Positions 8,904 to 16,980 of a stretch of 54,513 bases of DNA are shown piece after piece. The stretch is from positions 1 to 54,513 of the forward strand of contig NZ_JAJTNB010000008.1 in assembly GCF_021300655.1 (NCBI RefSeq), read 5' to 3'. The stretch comes from Helicobacter kayseriensis. Lineage in GTDB: Bacteria > Campylobacterota > Campylobacteria > Campylobacterales > Helicobacteraceae. Below the pieces are notes generated by a model. The model was given only the letters and a program-made list of their open reading frames with translations. It ran no database searches and was not told the DNA's origin. Each line of letters opens with the position of its first letter. Positions within the stretch are counted from its first letter, which is position 1. The position numbers and the translations under genes are program-made.

Positions 8904-9699
8904 AAGGCATTTATCGTTAATTTATCCGCTTGTGATGCTTTTGTTTAGCTTTGAGAGTGCAGTATTGGTCCAAAGAGCTGTAGAGGAGCATGAAAAAAAA
9001 CTTTCTCAAGATTACTCTATTGTGATTGCTTCTAAGCAAGAGTTAAATGCTCAACTCTTGTCTTCTAAGATTCGATATTTTAAAGAGATTAAACCGATTG
9101 ATCCTCAGATTGTTTTAAAAAGTTTGGAGCACACAATTTCGGCAGAAAATTTGGCTTTTTTGAAATCTGAGCTTCCCTTGTTTTATTCGATGACGCTTGA
9201 TATTTTTCCTAATCAATCTCAGCTAAAAAATATCAGCAATACTCTGCTTTCTATCCAAGGTGTCGAAAAAGTGGAGCTTTTTGCAAAAACTCATTCAAAA
9301 GTTTATCGCTTGCTCCTTCTTTTGAAAAAGAGCATTGTTTTCTTTGGGACGCTTCTTGGGATTTTAAGTATTTTGCTGATGGTAAAGCAGGTTGAAATCT
9401 GGCATTTGCAACATTCAAAAAGAATGGAGATTATGAGTTATCTTGGAGCACCTAGCTGGATGAAAAATAAGATTTTATTTAAGCTTGCTTTGATTGATTC
9501 TGCGGTTTCTTCTTTGCTTGTTATTGGTGGAGTTTTTTATATTCTCAATCGAGATGAGTTTGCATCAGTCTTGGAATCTTTAGAGATTAGCAATGTTGTA
9601 TTTTCTCCTGTTGGTGATTTTATTTCGCTTTTGGTGATTTCAGTTTGTATTTCCATACTCTCAGCTTTGGTTGTTATTATTCGTCAAAAGGATTATTAA
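8890..9699 (+). CDS. ftsX: Cell division protein FtsX
   Basis: FtsX is the membrane partner of FtsE; ATP hydrolysis by FtsE moves its periplasmic loop to switch on a murein hydrolase activator. The 269-residue product has one N-terminal membrane helix (LIYPLVMLLFSFESAVLV), a periplasmic domain of about 110 residues, and three further helices near residues 140-260. ATG 8890 is preferred because GGGA lies six bases upstream; ATG 8878 has no spaced ribosome site. It overlaps ftsE by 14 bases and is followed after three bases by the EnvC-like gene, the expected partner. Confidence 0.9.
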   Translation: MNFIKRHLSLIYPLVMLLFSFESAVLVQRAVEEHEKKLSQDYSIVIASKQELNAQLLSSKIRYFKEIKPIDPQIVLKSLEHTISAENLAFLKSELPLFYSMTLDIFPNQSQLKNISNTLLSIQGVEKVELFAKTHSKVYRLLLLLKKSIVFFGTLLGILSILLMVKQVEIWHLQHSKRMEIMSYLGAPSWMKNKILFKLALIDSAVSSLLVIGGVFYILNRDEFASVLESLEISNVVFSPVGDFISLLVISVCISILSALVVIIRQKDY

Positions 9700-9702
9700 A
9701 TC

Positions 9703-10914
9703 GTGCGTTTGGTAGTGGGTATTCTTGCAATTATAATAGGGTTAAATGCCCAAAATGTTGATAATGCGATAAAAAAAAATCAAGCCAAGATTCAAAAAAA
9801 TATCAAAGAACAAGATCGGATCAGTGCCAAAATTAAGGAGCTGGGAAAGCAAATTTCTTTTCAAAACAATGAGTTGAAATCTTTGGTAGATGAGATTCAG
9901 ATTTTGGAAAAAGAAATTGAGGACAATCAAGGGAAGTTTTTAGAAGAGGAAAAAGAATTTAAGCTTGCAAAAAATAGGAGTGATGAACTACACAAGCGTA
10001 ATATGGATATCCAGTCCCAAATCACAAAGCTGATTGCCCAAGAGCTTGCTTTTCGCGTGATCGTGAGTGATAAACAACCTACGAGTTCTGAAGATATTGT
10101 CTTAAGTGAGCTTTTTGGTGCATTAAGTAAAAATGCCAAAACAAGCATTGCTTCGCTGACAGATGAGAAAAAAAAGATCGGAGTTGAGATACAAGAAATC
10201 TCTAAGAAGATGCAAGCTCTTCAGGGGGTGATCAAACAACAAAACCAGAGAAGGACAAAACTGCAAGAAGGTGTGAAGAGAAGTAACGTTTTGATTGCAA
10301 AGCTTGAAAAAGATTTGAAAGCATATGATGAGAGAATGAGTAAAATCGCTCAAGAAAGACGCAATTTAGATGAAATTTTGGAGCAACTCAATATTAGAAA
10401 ACAAAACGAGAAGAGAAAAGATATACAAAAAAAAGATGAAGCAAAAACACAGATTGCAAAAAAAGATCGTGTCGCCCCATTGGATGTTAGAAGAATGGGA
10501 AGTTCATATCGTCAGGTTTCAACAATGCATTATCGTGGAAGAAAGACGATTGCCCCTCTTGATACTTATGCGATAGAGCAAAGGTTTGGAACATATTTTG
10601 ACCCTGTGTATAAAATCAAAGTCTTTAATGAATCTGTGATTTTGTCTCCCAAAAAAGCAAACTCAAATGTTAAAAATGTGATGGATGGTAAAGTTGTCTT
10701 TGCAAAAGAAACGCCAGTGCTTAAGAAAGTTGTGATTATTGAACATGCCAATCAGATGCATACAATTTATGCCTATTTAGACAAGATTGCTCCTACAATA
10801 CGCCCAGGTTTGCGAATCAAAAGAGGGTATATTATTGGAAAAGTCAATGAGCGTTTAGGTTTTGAAGTAACACAAAAAGATAAGCATATCGATCCTTTAG
10901 AGTTGATTCAATAA
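9703..10914 (+). CDS. EnvC-like murein hydrolase activator with degenerate LytM domain
   Basis: The 403 residues comprise a signal peptide (MRLVVGILAIIIGLNA), a long coiled coil (about residues 20-245, rich in Lys, Glu, Gln) and a C-terminal LytM/M23 fold (about 285-403). The fold is recognised by NVMDGKVVFA, VVIIEHANQMHTIYAYL and KHIDPLELI. The zinc ligands of active M23 enzymes are absent: HxGxD is replaced by KVFNESV and HLHFE by LGFEV. This matches EnvC, which is inactive itself and activates amidases under FtsEX control. The start is GTG 9703 after AAGGA. Position after ftsX supports the role; HP0750 is the H. pylori counterpart. The amidase partner is not in this window. Confidence 0.88.
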   Translation: MRLVVGILAIIIGLNAQNVDNAIKKNQAKIQKNIKEQDRISAKIKELGKQISFQNNELKSLVDEIQILEKEIEDNQGKFLEEEKEFKLAKNRSDELHKRNMDIQSQITKLIAQELAFRVIVSDKQPTSSEDIVLSELFGALSKNAKTSIASLTDEKKKIGVEIQEISKKMQALQGVIKQQNQRRTKLQEGVKRSNVLIAKLEKDLKAYDERMSKIAQERRNLDEILEQLNIRKQNEKRKDIQKKDEAKTQIAKKDRVAPLDVRRMGSSYRQVSTMHYRGRKTIAPLDTYAIEQRFGTYFDPVYKIKVFNESVILSPKKANSNVKNVMDGKVVFAKETPVLKKVVIIEHANQMHTIYAYLDKIAPTIRPGLRIKRGYIIGKVNERLGFEVTQKDKHIDPLELIQ

Positions 10915-10988
10915 AATTTAAAAAGATTTCAGAAAAAATTCTTTTTGACGATTTAGGGTGGAGTTTTAAATTTTCAAGGAGGAAGAGA

Positions 10989-11345
10989 ATGCTTGAATTG
11001 AGACAAAATATTTCTTTGGCACAAGAGAAGATTTTGGATTTGGCCAAGCAGTATGGAGGGACAGAGATTGGATCTAGGCAGGTGTTGGAAAAAAGGCACG
11101 ATACTGAGGAAGATAAAAAACTCAGAGAAGAACTACAATCTCTTACTCAAAAGTTTAATCAGGAAATGAGGAAGCTGGGGACAGATATTAGTTTTAATTA
11201 TGATGATACAATTGAGGGTTTGTTGGTTGTGGTTAAGGATGTGGAGAGTCAAAAGGTGATTCGAGAAATTCCATCAAAGGAAGCGATTGAGCTAATGAAG
11301 AAAATGCATGATTTAGTCGGTGCAATTTTCAATAAGCAAGGGTAA
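10989..11345 (+). CDS. flaG: Flagellar protein FlaG
   Basis: FlaG-family proteins influence flagellar filament length, and their genes usually stand next to fliD. The 118-residue product has a helical N-terminal half and the conserved C-terminal block SFNYDDTIEGLLVVVKDVES followed by KVIREIPSKEAIELMKKM. A strong AAGGAGG ribosome site lies at 10976-10982. The 74-base spacer before it shows neither a GG-N10-GC sigma-54 box nor a correctly spaced sigma-28 box, so the gene may be transcribed by read-through from envC/ftsX or from an unusual promoter. fliD follows after 47 bases. Confidence 0.92.
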   Translation: MLELRQNISLAQEKILDLAKQYGGTEIGSRQVLEKRHDTEEDKKLREELQSLTQKFNQEMRKLGTDISFNYDDTIEGLLVVVKDVESQKVIREIPSKEAIELMKKMHDLVGAIFNKQG

Positions 11346-11392
11346 AAATTGAAAACAACAAGCACAGAGAGCAATAAGATGGGAGAGAGTTT

Positions 11393-13423
11393 ATGGCTGT
11401 AGGGAAGCTTAGCTCTTTAGGGGTGGGGAGTAATGTTTTAAATTATGATGTCATTGAAAAGCTTAGAAAAGCTGATGAAAAGGCGATGGTCGATCCTATC
11501 GACAAAAAAATGAAAGAAAATGTCGAAAAACAAGCAGAACTCGCATCAATCATCTCTATGCTAGGGGGAGTTAATTCTGAAGCAAAGATCCTTTCTGATT
11601 ATTCTTCATTTATCAAAAGGAAAACTGAGGTTATTGGAGAAGGCTTGAGAGCAAGCGCAAGTCCTGGTGTCCCAATCCAAGATATTAGCGTGGAAATCAA
11701 GCAAGTTGCAAAGAATGATATCAATGAGGTGGGCACAAAGTTTGAATCAAGAGAATCTGTTTTTACTGAAGAAGATACTGTGCTTGCCTTTAGCGCAAGA
11801 GGTCATCGTTATAAAATCAAAATTCCTGCAGGTACAACTCTACAAGAAGTTGCTCAACTTGTGACAGATAAATCAGGGGGGAATGCTATAGGGATGGTGA
11901 TGAAAACAGGGGGAGCCAATCCCTATCAATTGATGATTAATTCAAAAGAAACTGGAGAAGAAAATCGAATCTATTTTGGATCAACTTTGCAGTCTGAAGC
12001 AATCAAGGGCGGAGCTCTAACTTTGGGCGAGGGGGATTTAGAAATTGTCTTAAAAGATGTGAATGGCCTTGATCAATCAGTGCTTATTCAGCTTCCACAA
12101 ACTCCAGAATCAAGCAAATCAAGCGATAATGCACAAGCTATCAAAGAAGCTATCAAAGAAGCTATCGCCCAAAATCCTGATTTGGCAGACTTATTGGGAA
12201 AAGATATTAATATTGGAATCGGGGTAGGTGGAACTTCTTTGGTAATCAATGATCGAAGGGGTTATCAAGTTCAGGTTTTTGGGAGCTTGGCAAAAGAAAT
12301 AGGCTTCAAGCAGACAGAGACAGAAATTGATCCGATTGTTTTGGGAAGCAAGCCAGTTGAGGGGGGAAAACTAGAGGGAAAAATCAGCTTAGGATCAGTT
12401 CCTCTAGATTTGTCTGAATTGACCAAGCGAGGTAATACAGGAGCGCAAAATGCTCAAGCGATTGCTGATGCATTTAATAATATCGGTGGACTTTTTGTGC
12501 ATGTAGATGATCAGGGGAGATTGGTTGTCAATACCAATGAGGGGGATGTATTTATTAAAGCAGATGATGAAGCGGGTAAAAAAGCTTTGGGGCAAATAGG
12601 GCTAAGAGAAGGGAGTTTTGCTGAATATAGCAAAACCCAAGAAGGGATTTTTAAGCTCAAAAACATCCAAGCAGGACAAGATGCAGAGTTGATGTATAAC
12701 GGAGTGAAGGTCATACGTCCCAAAAATGAGATTGATGATGTTGTGAGTGGGGTGAAGCTTGAGCTTGTGAGTCCTACTCCAGAGGGAAAACCTGCTATTG
12801 TGAGCATCACTGCAGATAATGAAAACATTATTGAGGTAGTTAAGAGTTTTGTTGAAAAATACAATGAGTTGATGCCAAAGCTTGCTGAGGTTACAAGATA
12901 TGATCCTGAAACAGGAATAGCAGGGATTTTCAATGGTGTAAGTTTTGTGCGCATGATTCGCTCTTCTATCAATCAAATATTTTCTGCGATTTCTGGAAGT
13001 GGAAGCGATATCAAAAGTTTGGTTAAATATGGTTTGAGTTTGGACGATAATAAAATTAGCTTTGATGAAGCAAAGCTTGCAGATGCACTTAGAGCTGATC
13101 CTGATGGAGTAAAAGACTTCTTTGTGGGTATAGATAAGGCAGTATTGGGTAAAGATACGCGTGTAGGTGGTGTGTTTAGAGAGTTAAATGAGAGAATTGA
13201 TTCGATGATTAAGGGATCTAATTCTTCATTAAAGCTTTATGAGCAAACATTGACGCGTGATGATAAGCGCTATAGGGAAGATCGTAAAAAAACGATGGAA
13301 AGACTTGATGCGCGATACAACTCAATGGCGGAGCGCTTTGCAGCTTATGATAGTCAAATTGCTAAAACAAACGGATCTTTTAATAGTGTACAAATGATGA
13401 TTGATCAGGCCACAAGGAAGTAA
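11393..13423 (+). CDS. fliD: Flagellar filament cap protein FliD (hook-associated protein 2)
   Basis: FliD forms the cap at the growing filament tip and guides flagellin folding. The 676 residues match the large H. pylori form (about 685). The N-terminal block GKLSSLGVGSNVLNYDVIEK is typical of the export and capping helix, and the C-terminal coiled region (SSLKLYEQTLTRDDKRYR through RFAAYDSQIAKTNGSF) is conserved. The middle carries the expanded surface domains of the Campylobacterota type. The gene lies between flaG and fliS in the same strand and order as in H. pylori. Confidence 0.96.
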   Translation: MAVGKLSSLGVGSNVLNYDVIEKLRKADEKAMVDPIDKKMKENVEKQAELASIISMLGGVNSEAKILSDYSSFIKRKTEVIGEGLRASASPGVPIQDISVEIKQVAKNDINEVGTKFESRESVFTEEDTVLAFSARGHRYKIKIPAGTTLQEVAQLVTDKSGGNAIGMVMKTGGANPYQLMINSKETGEENRIYFGSTLQSEAIKGGALTLGEGDLEIVLKDVNGLDQSVLIQLPQTPESSKSSDNAQAIKEAIKEAIAQNPDLADLLGKDINIGIGVGGTSLVINDRRGYQVQVFGSLAKEIGFKQTETEIDPIVLGSKPVEGGKLEGKISLGSVPLDLSELTKRGNTGAQNAQAIADAFNNIGGLFVHVDDQGRLVVNTNEGDVFIKADDEAGKKALGQIGLREGSFAEYSKTQEGIFKLKNIQAGQDAELMYNGVKVIRPKNEIDDVVSGVKLELVSPTPEGKPAIVSITADNENIIEVVKSFVEKYNELMPKLAEVTRYDPETGIAGIFNGVSFVRMIRSSINQIFSAISGSGSDIKSLVKYGLSLDDNKISFDEAKLADALRADPDGVKDFFVGIDKAVLGKDTRVGGVFRELNERIDSMIKGSNSSLKLYEQTLTRDDKRYREDRKKTMERLDARYNSMAERFAAYDSQIAKTNGSFNSVQMMIDQATRK

Positions 13424-13425
13424 AA

Positions 13426-13806
13426 ATGCGAGGAAATGCTTATCATCTATATCAACAAAATGCAGTTTCAATTGAATCTCCTGCAAAGTTGATTGAAATG
13501 CTTTATGAAGGGATTTTGAGATTCTCTGCCCAAGCAAAGCGTTATATTGAATTGGACGATATTGAAAAAAAAATCTATTACATTAACAAAACGACAGATA
13601 TCTTTAGTGAACTTCTCAATATTCTTGATTATGATCGTGGAGGAGAGGTTGCACACTACTTATCTGGACTTTATACGCATCAAATTAAACTTTTGGCTCA
13701 AGCAAATATTAGAAATGATGAAACAAAAATTGATACAGTGATGCGTGTAGCAAGGGGACTGCTTGAAGCTTGGAGAGAGATTAATCATCATGAGTTGGCT
13801 AGATAA
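13426..13806 (+). CDS. fliS: Flagellin export chaperone FliS
   Basis: FliS binds the C-terminus of flagellin in the cytoplasm and prevents premature polymerisation. The 126-residue all-helical protein begins AYHLYQQNAVSIESPAKLIEMLYEGIL, where YxxNxVxxxSPxxLIxxLY is the family signature. It starts two bases after the fliD stop and ends overlapping the small gene downstream. Confidence 0.96.
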   Translation: MRGNAYHLYQQNAVSIESPAKLIEMLYEGILRFSAQAKRYIELDDIEKKIYYINKTTDIFSELLNILDYDRGGEVAHYLSGLYTHQIKLLAQANIRNDETKIDTVMRVARGLLEAWREINHHELAR

Positions 13807-14014
13807 TCTTAAGATTGCCTTGATTGAAGGTGATGCTCAAAAAGCTTTTCAAATCAGCACAAATCTTCCTCAAGAAGGATTTAAAAACTTGGAAGAAATG
13901 CTTGATGCAAGAGAATTGATTTTGCAAACCATGGAGCTTTTGAAGCAGGAAAAGGAAAAAACCCGCATCGCAATGCAACAAATCCGCACTGCTCAAAAAT
14001 TCTTACAAGATTGA
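13790..14014 (+). CDS. Small helical protein in the FliT position (possible flagellar chaperone)
   Basis: The 74-residue product starts at ATG 13790, inside the fliS 3' end, with GGAGAG about ten bases upstream. It is predicted all alpha-helical, with charged C-terminal half (KQEKEKTRIAMQQIRTAQKFLQ). Its position directly after fliS corresponds to fliT in other bacteria and to HP0754 in H. pylori. Sequence similarity to classical FliT is not evident by eye, so the chaperone role is inferred from context. Its stop shares one base with the bioD start (TGATG). Confidence 0.65.
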   Translation: MSWLDNLKIALIEGDAQKAFQISTNLPQEGFKNLEEMLDARELILQTMELLKQEKEKTRIAMQQIRTAQKFLQD

Positions 14015-14634
14015 TGAAAGTTTTTTTTGTTAGTGGGGTTGATACAGATGTGGGCAAAACTTTTGTTGCACATCATCTTGTTGAGAAACTACAAAGCCGA
14101 TCAATCAAAGCCATTGCGATTAAGCCCATAGAAACCGGAATAGCTTTCAATGCTTCTGATCGACTCATTCATTTAAAAAGTGCTCAAAAAATCCTTCCAA
14201 ATCTAAGGCTTGAGGATATTAATCTCTACTCTTTTGAGTCTCCTTGCGCTCCTTATGTGGCTGATCTTCAAGGCATGATTTGTTTGGACAACCTTTATAA
14301 GCAGATTGAGGGTTTTAGGGGAAAGGTAGATGTTTTGATAATAGAAGGGGCTGGTGGGCTATTTGTTCCAATTTATAAAGATTTTTTTATGGTTTCTTTG
14401 GCAATGGAGCTTCAAGAGCGCTTTGAATCAATGAGTTTGATTGTGTGTGATGATAAATTAGGAATGATTAATCGCTTTTTGAGTGCTAAATTTATTTTAG
14501 ATTCTTTAAAATTGCGCTTTATATTTTTTATCAATATAAGAGATCAACAAAATTTTGAGAAAATTAATCTCCCTTTTATGCGTCATTTTGATTTTGAGAC
14601 GCAATTTGATTCTTTGATTGAAAAAATGTTATGA
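14014..14634 (+). CDS. bioD: Dethiobiotin synthetase BioD
   Basis: BioD closes the ureido ring of dethiobiotin from diaminopelargonate, CO2 and ATP, the penultimate step of biotin synthesis. The 206 residues begin with the P-loop FVSGVDTDVGKTFVA, equivalent to GTDTxVGKT. Further family blocks are AIKPIETG and the EGAGGLFVPI loop. ATG 14014 overlaps the stop of the preceding flagellar gene by one base. The other bio genes are not in this window. Confidence 0.93.
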   Translation: MKVFFVSGVDTDVGKTFVAHHLVEKLQSRSIKAIAIKPIETGIAFNASDRLIHLKSAQKILPNLRLEDINLYSFESPCAPYVADLQGMICLDNLYKQIEGFRGKVDVLIIEGAGGLFVPIYKDFFMVSLAMELQERFESMSLIVCDDKLGMINRFLSAKFILDSLKLRFIFFINIRDQQNFEKINLPFMRHFDFETQFDSLIEKML

Positions 14635-14643
14635 AGGAAAATA

Positions 14644-15849
14644 ATGGATTTTGCATCTCTTGCGCGCGCGTATGGCACTCCTTTGTATGTATATGATTTT
14701 GATCGACTGAGGGAAAATTTTTTAAACTTCAGACAGGCTTTTAGTGGAAGAAAATCATTGATTTGTTATGCCCTTAAGGCCAACTCCAATCTTTCTATTT
14801 TGAAGTTTTTGGCTTCTTTGGGTGCTGGTGCAGATTGTGTGAGTATTGGAGAAGTGCGTCGTGCGCTTTTGGCAGGTATTGAGCGCTATAAGATTATTTT
14901 TAGTGGCGTAGGGAAAAGGGATGATGAGATTGAGGAGGCACTAAGAGAGGGGGTTTTGTTTATCAATCTTGAATCTTTTCAAGAAATGCAACGCGTTGAA
15001 AAGATCGCCCAAGATCTCAAACTGATAGCAAGGGTTTCTGTAAGAGTGAATCCCAATATCGATGCCAAAACCCATCCTTATATTTCTACAGGACTTCATG
15101 AAAATAAATTTGGAGTAGAAATCGAGCAAGCCAAAGAAATGTATCTTTATATCAAAAACTCTCCATTTTTGGAGGCTGTGGGGATACATTTTCATATTGG
15201 ATCACAGATTTGCGACCTTGATCCCATCCTGCAAGCATCCCAAAAAATTGCTCAACTTTATCGTTCTCTTTTGGCACTAGGGCTAGAGATCAAATTTTTT
15301 GATGTGGGGGGAGGGATTGGAATCTCCTATCAAGAAGAGCAGATTATTTCTCTTTATGATTATGCACAAGGGATTCTTGCAAGTCTTGGAGAAAATGAGC
15401 CGACTATTATTTGTGAGGCTGGGAGGAGAATTGTAGGGGATTGTGGTGTATTTCTTACTCAAGTGATTGGGGAGAAAAAAAATGGAGATAAGCGCTTTGT
15501 GATTGTGGATGGGGCGATGAATGATTTGATGCGTCCTTCACTTTATGGAGCGATTCACCAACCCACTTTACTCAAAGATCAACAAGGGGAACAGTCACGA
15601 TGTGATATTGTGGGACCAATTTGTGAGAGCGGAGATTATCTTGCAAAAGATATTTTGCTTCCCTCAACTCAAGCTGGAGATATCATCGCTTTTGCCAATG
15701 CTGGAGCATATGGGATGAGTATGTCTAGTCAGTATAATTCGCGTCTAAGAGCTGCAGAGGTGGCGATCTCTCAAGGAGAGGTTTTTTTGGTCAAATCAAG
15801 AGAAAAATTTGAAGATTTAATACAAAAGGAGGTGGAATGTCTCAAATGA
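14644..15849 (+). CDS. lysA: Diaminopimelate decarboxylase LysA
   Basis: LysA converts meso-diaminopimelate to L-lysine with pyridoxal phosphate. The 401 residues show the PLP lysine in CYALKANSNLSIL, then GVGKRDDEI, the HIGSQI loop, the phosphate-binding GGGIGISY, EAGRRIVGDCG, and the substrate-site CESGDYLAKD with the intersubunit Cys. The start ATG 14644 follows AAGGAAAAT. The gene overlaps the chorismate mutase gene by 13 bases, the order seen in H. pylori HP0290-HP0291. Confidence 0.97.
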   Translation: MDFASLARAYGTPLYVYDFDRLRENFLNFRQAFSGRKSLICYALKANSNLSILKFLASLGAGADCVSIGEVRRALLAGIERYKIIFSGVGKRDDEIEEALREGVLFINLESFQEMQRVEKIAQDLKLIARVSVRVNPNIDAKTHPYISTGLHENKFGVEIEQAKEMYLYIKNSPFLEAVGIHFHIGSQICDLDPILQASQKIAQLYRSLLALGLEIKFFDVGGGIGISYQEEQIISLYDYAQGILASLGENEPTIICEAGRRIVGDCGVFLTQVIGEKKNGDKRFVIVDGAMNDLMRPSLYGAIHQPTLLKDQQGEQSRCDIVGPICESGDYLAKDILLPSTQAGDIIAFANAGAYGMSMSSQYNSRLRAAEVAISQGEVFLVKSREKFEDLIQKEVECLK

Positions 15850-16115
15850 TAGAGAATCTGCGTTTGGAGATAGATCAGATTGATGATGAAATTATAAGAC
15901 TCTTGCATCATCGCTTGGCATTGGCCTCTCAAATTGGGAAGATTAAAGGTCAAATTCAACAAGAAATCAAGGATTTTCAAAGGGAAGAAGCGATCATTCA
16001 GCGTCTAGAATCAAAAGGACTTCTATCCAAAAAACAAATTCAGCTCATTTATCAAAATATTTTTCTGCTCACGCAGCAGATTCAAGAGGAAAGTCATGCA
16101 GTTTCGTCCAATTAA
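15837..16115 (+). CDS. Chorismate mutase, stand-alone AroQ type
   Basis: The 92-residue helical protein matches the AroQ chorismate mutase domain (chorismate to prephenate). It starts IENLRLEIDQIDDEIIRLLHHRL, with the Arg that binds substrate, and continues ASQIGKIKG. There is no prephenate dehydratase domain attached. A strong AAAGGAGGTGG precedes ATG 15837. It overlaps lysA by 13 bases and the next gene by 20, so all are probably translated from one message. Confidence 0.88.
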   Translation: MSQMIENLRLEIDQIDDEIIRLLHHRLALASQIGKIKGQIQQEIKDFQREEAIIQRLESKGLLSKKQIQLIYQNIFLLTQQIQEESHAVSSN

Positions 16116-16980
16116 GCTAGATGATAGAGATCATATCCTTGCGCTCCAAGATCGGAGTGAAATGCCTTTATCGGATTTTAATTTTACTAATTTGTGGATT
16201 TGGAGATTTGCTAGAGAGATTGCTATAGTTGAGGTGGAGGGGTGTTTGATCATTCGCACAACATATCCTCAAAGTGAGCCTTATTATTTTTTTCCTTTGG
16301 GAGAAAATTATCCTAAAGCCCTTGAGGTATTTTTAGAATCATGTCCTAATGCAAAATTTAAATCCTTGACTTTAGCACAATCACTGTATTTAAAAGAGCG
16401 ATTCGGACTTGAATCTCAGGCTAATCGCGATCGTTTTGATTATGTCTATAGCATTCCTGAGCTTATTGCTCTTAGTGGAAGAAAATATCATAAGAAAAAA
16501 AATCACCTCAATAAATTTTTGACCTCCTATCCTGCTTTTGTTTTTGAGATTATGGAATCTAGACACATTGATGAGTTGCGCGCAGTGTATCATCAATGGT
16601 ATGAGGCTAATCCTCGAAAGGATGAGGCTTTGGAGGCTGAGAAAAGGGGGATTGAATCAATTTTACAAGATTTTGAGATTCTCTCTCAGACTACAGGGGA
16701 TGGATTATTTGGTTTGAAGGGTGGATTATTGCGGGTTGATGGAGAGATTGTAGCTTTTTCTTTTGGGGAGGCGATTTCTCAAGAGAGTATTGTTGTGCAT
16801 ATTGAAAAAGCCAATACGGCTTATAATGGAGTATTTCAAGCCATCAATCAGCAGTTTTTGGAACATTTATGGGGAGCATTTATGTGGGCTAATCGTGAGG
16901 AGGATTTGGGGATTGAGGGATTGCGCAAGGCAAAGTTAAGCTATCAACCTACACATCTGCTAGAGAAGTATGAAATTTAG
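16096..16980 (+). CDS. DUF2156-family protein (LPG_synthase C-terminal-like, GNAT fold)
   Basis: The 294-residue soluble product resembles the DUF2156 family, which has two GNAT-like acyltransferase folds related to the catalytic half of phosphatidylglycerol lysyltransferases. Visible family blocks are the N-terminal MPLSDFNFTNLWIWR, GRKYHKKKNHLNKF near residues 130-145, and the C-terminal EDLGIEGLRKAKLSYQPTHLLEKYE. There is no membrane domain, so lipid aminoacylation is not implied. HP0292 occupies this place in H. pylori. Substrate unknown. It overlaps both neighbours. Confidence 0.8.
   Translation: MQFRPIKLDDRDHILALQDRSEMPLSDFNFTNLWIWRFAREIAIVEVEGCLIIRTTYPQSEPYYFFPLGENYPKALEVFLESCPNAKFKSLTLAQSLYLKERFGLESQANRDRFDYVYSIPELIALSGRKYHKKKNHLNKFLTSYPAFVFEIMESRHIDELRAVYHQWYEANPRKDEALEAEKRGIESILQDFEILSQTTGDGLFGLKGGLLRVDGEIVAFSFGEAISQESIVVHIEKANTAYNGVFQAINQQFLEHLWGAFMWANREEDLGIEGLRKAKLSYQPTHLLEKYEI

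Noticed and set aside
9769-9779. A9 tract in the EnvC-like gene as a phase-variation switch
   Set aside because: Poly-A runs of this length are common in this A/T-rich genome; nothing suggests selection for switching in a cell-division gene.
10945-10972. TTGACG-N16-TAAATT as a sigma-70 promoter for flaG
   Set aside because: The start point would fall on the AAGGAGG ribosome site at 10976-10982, so the message would lack it.
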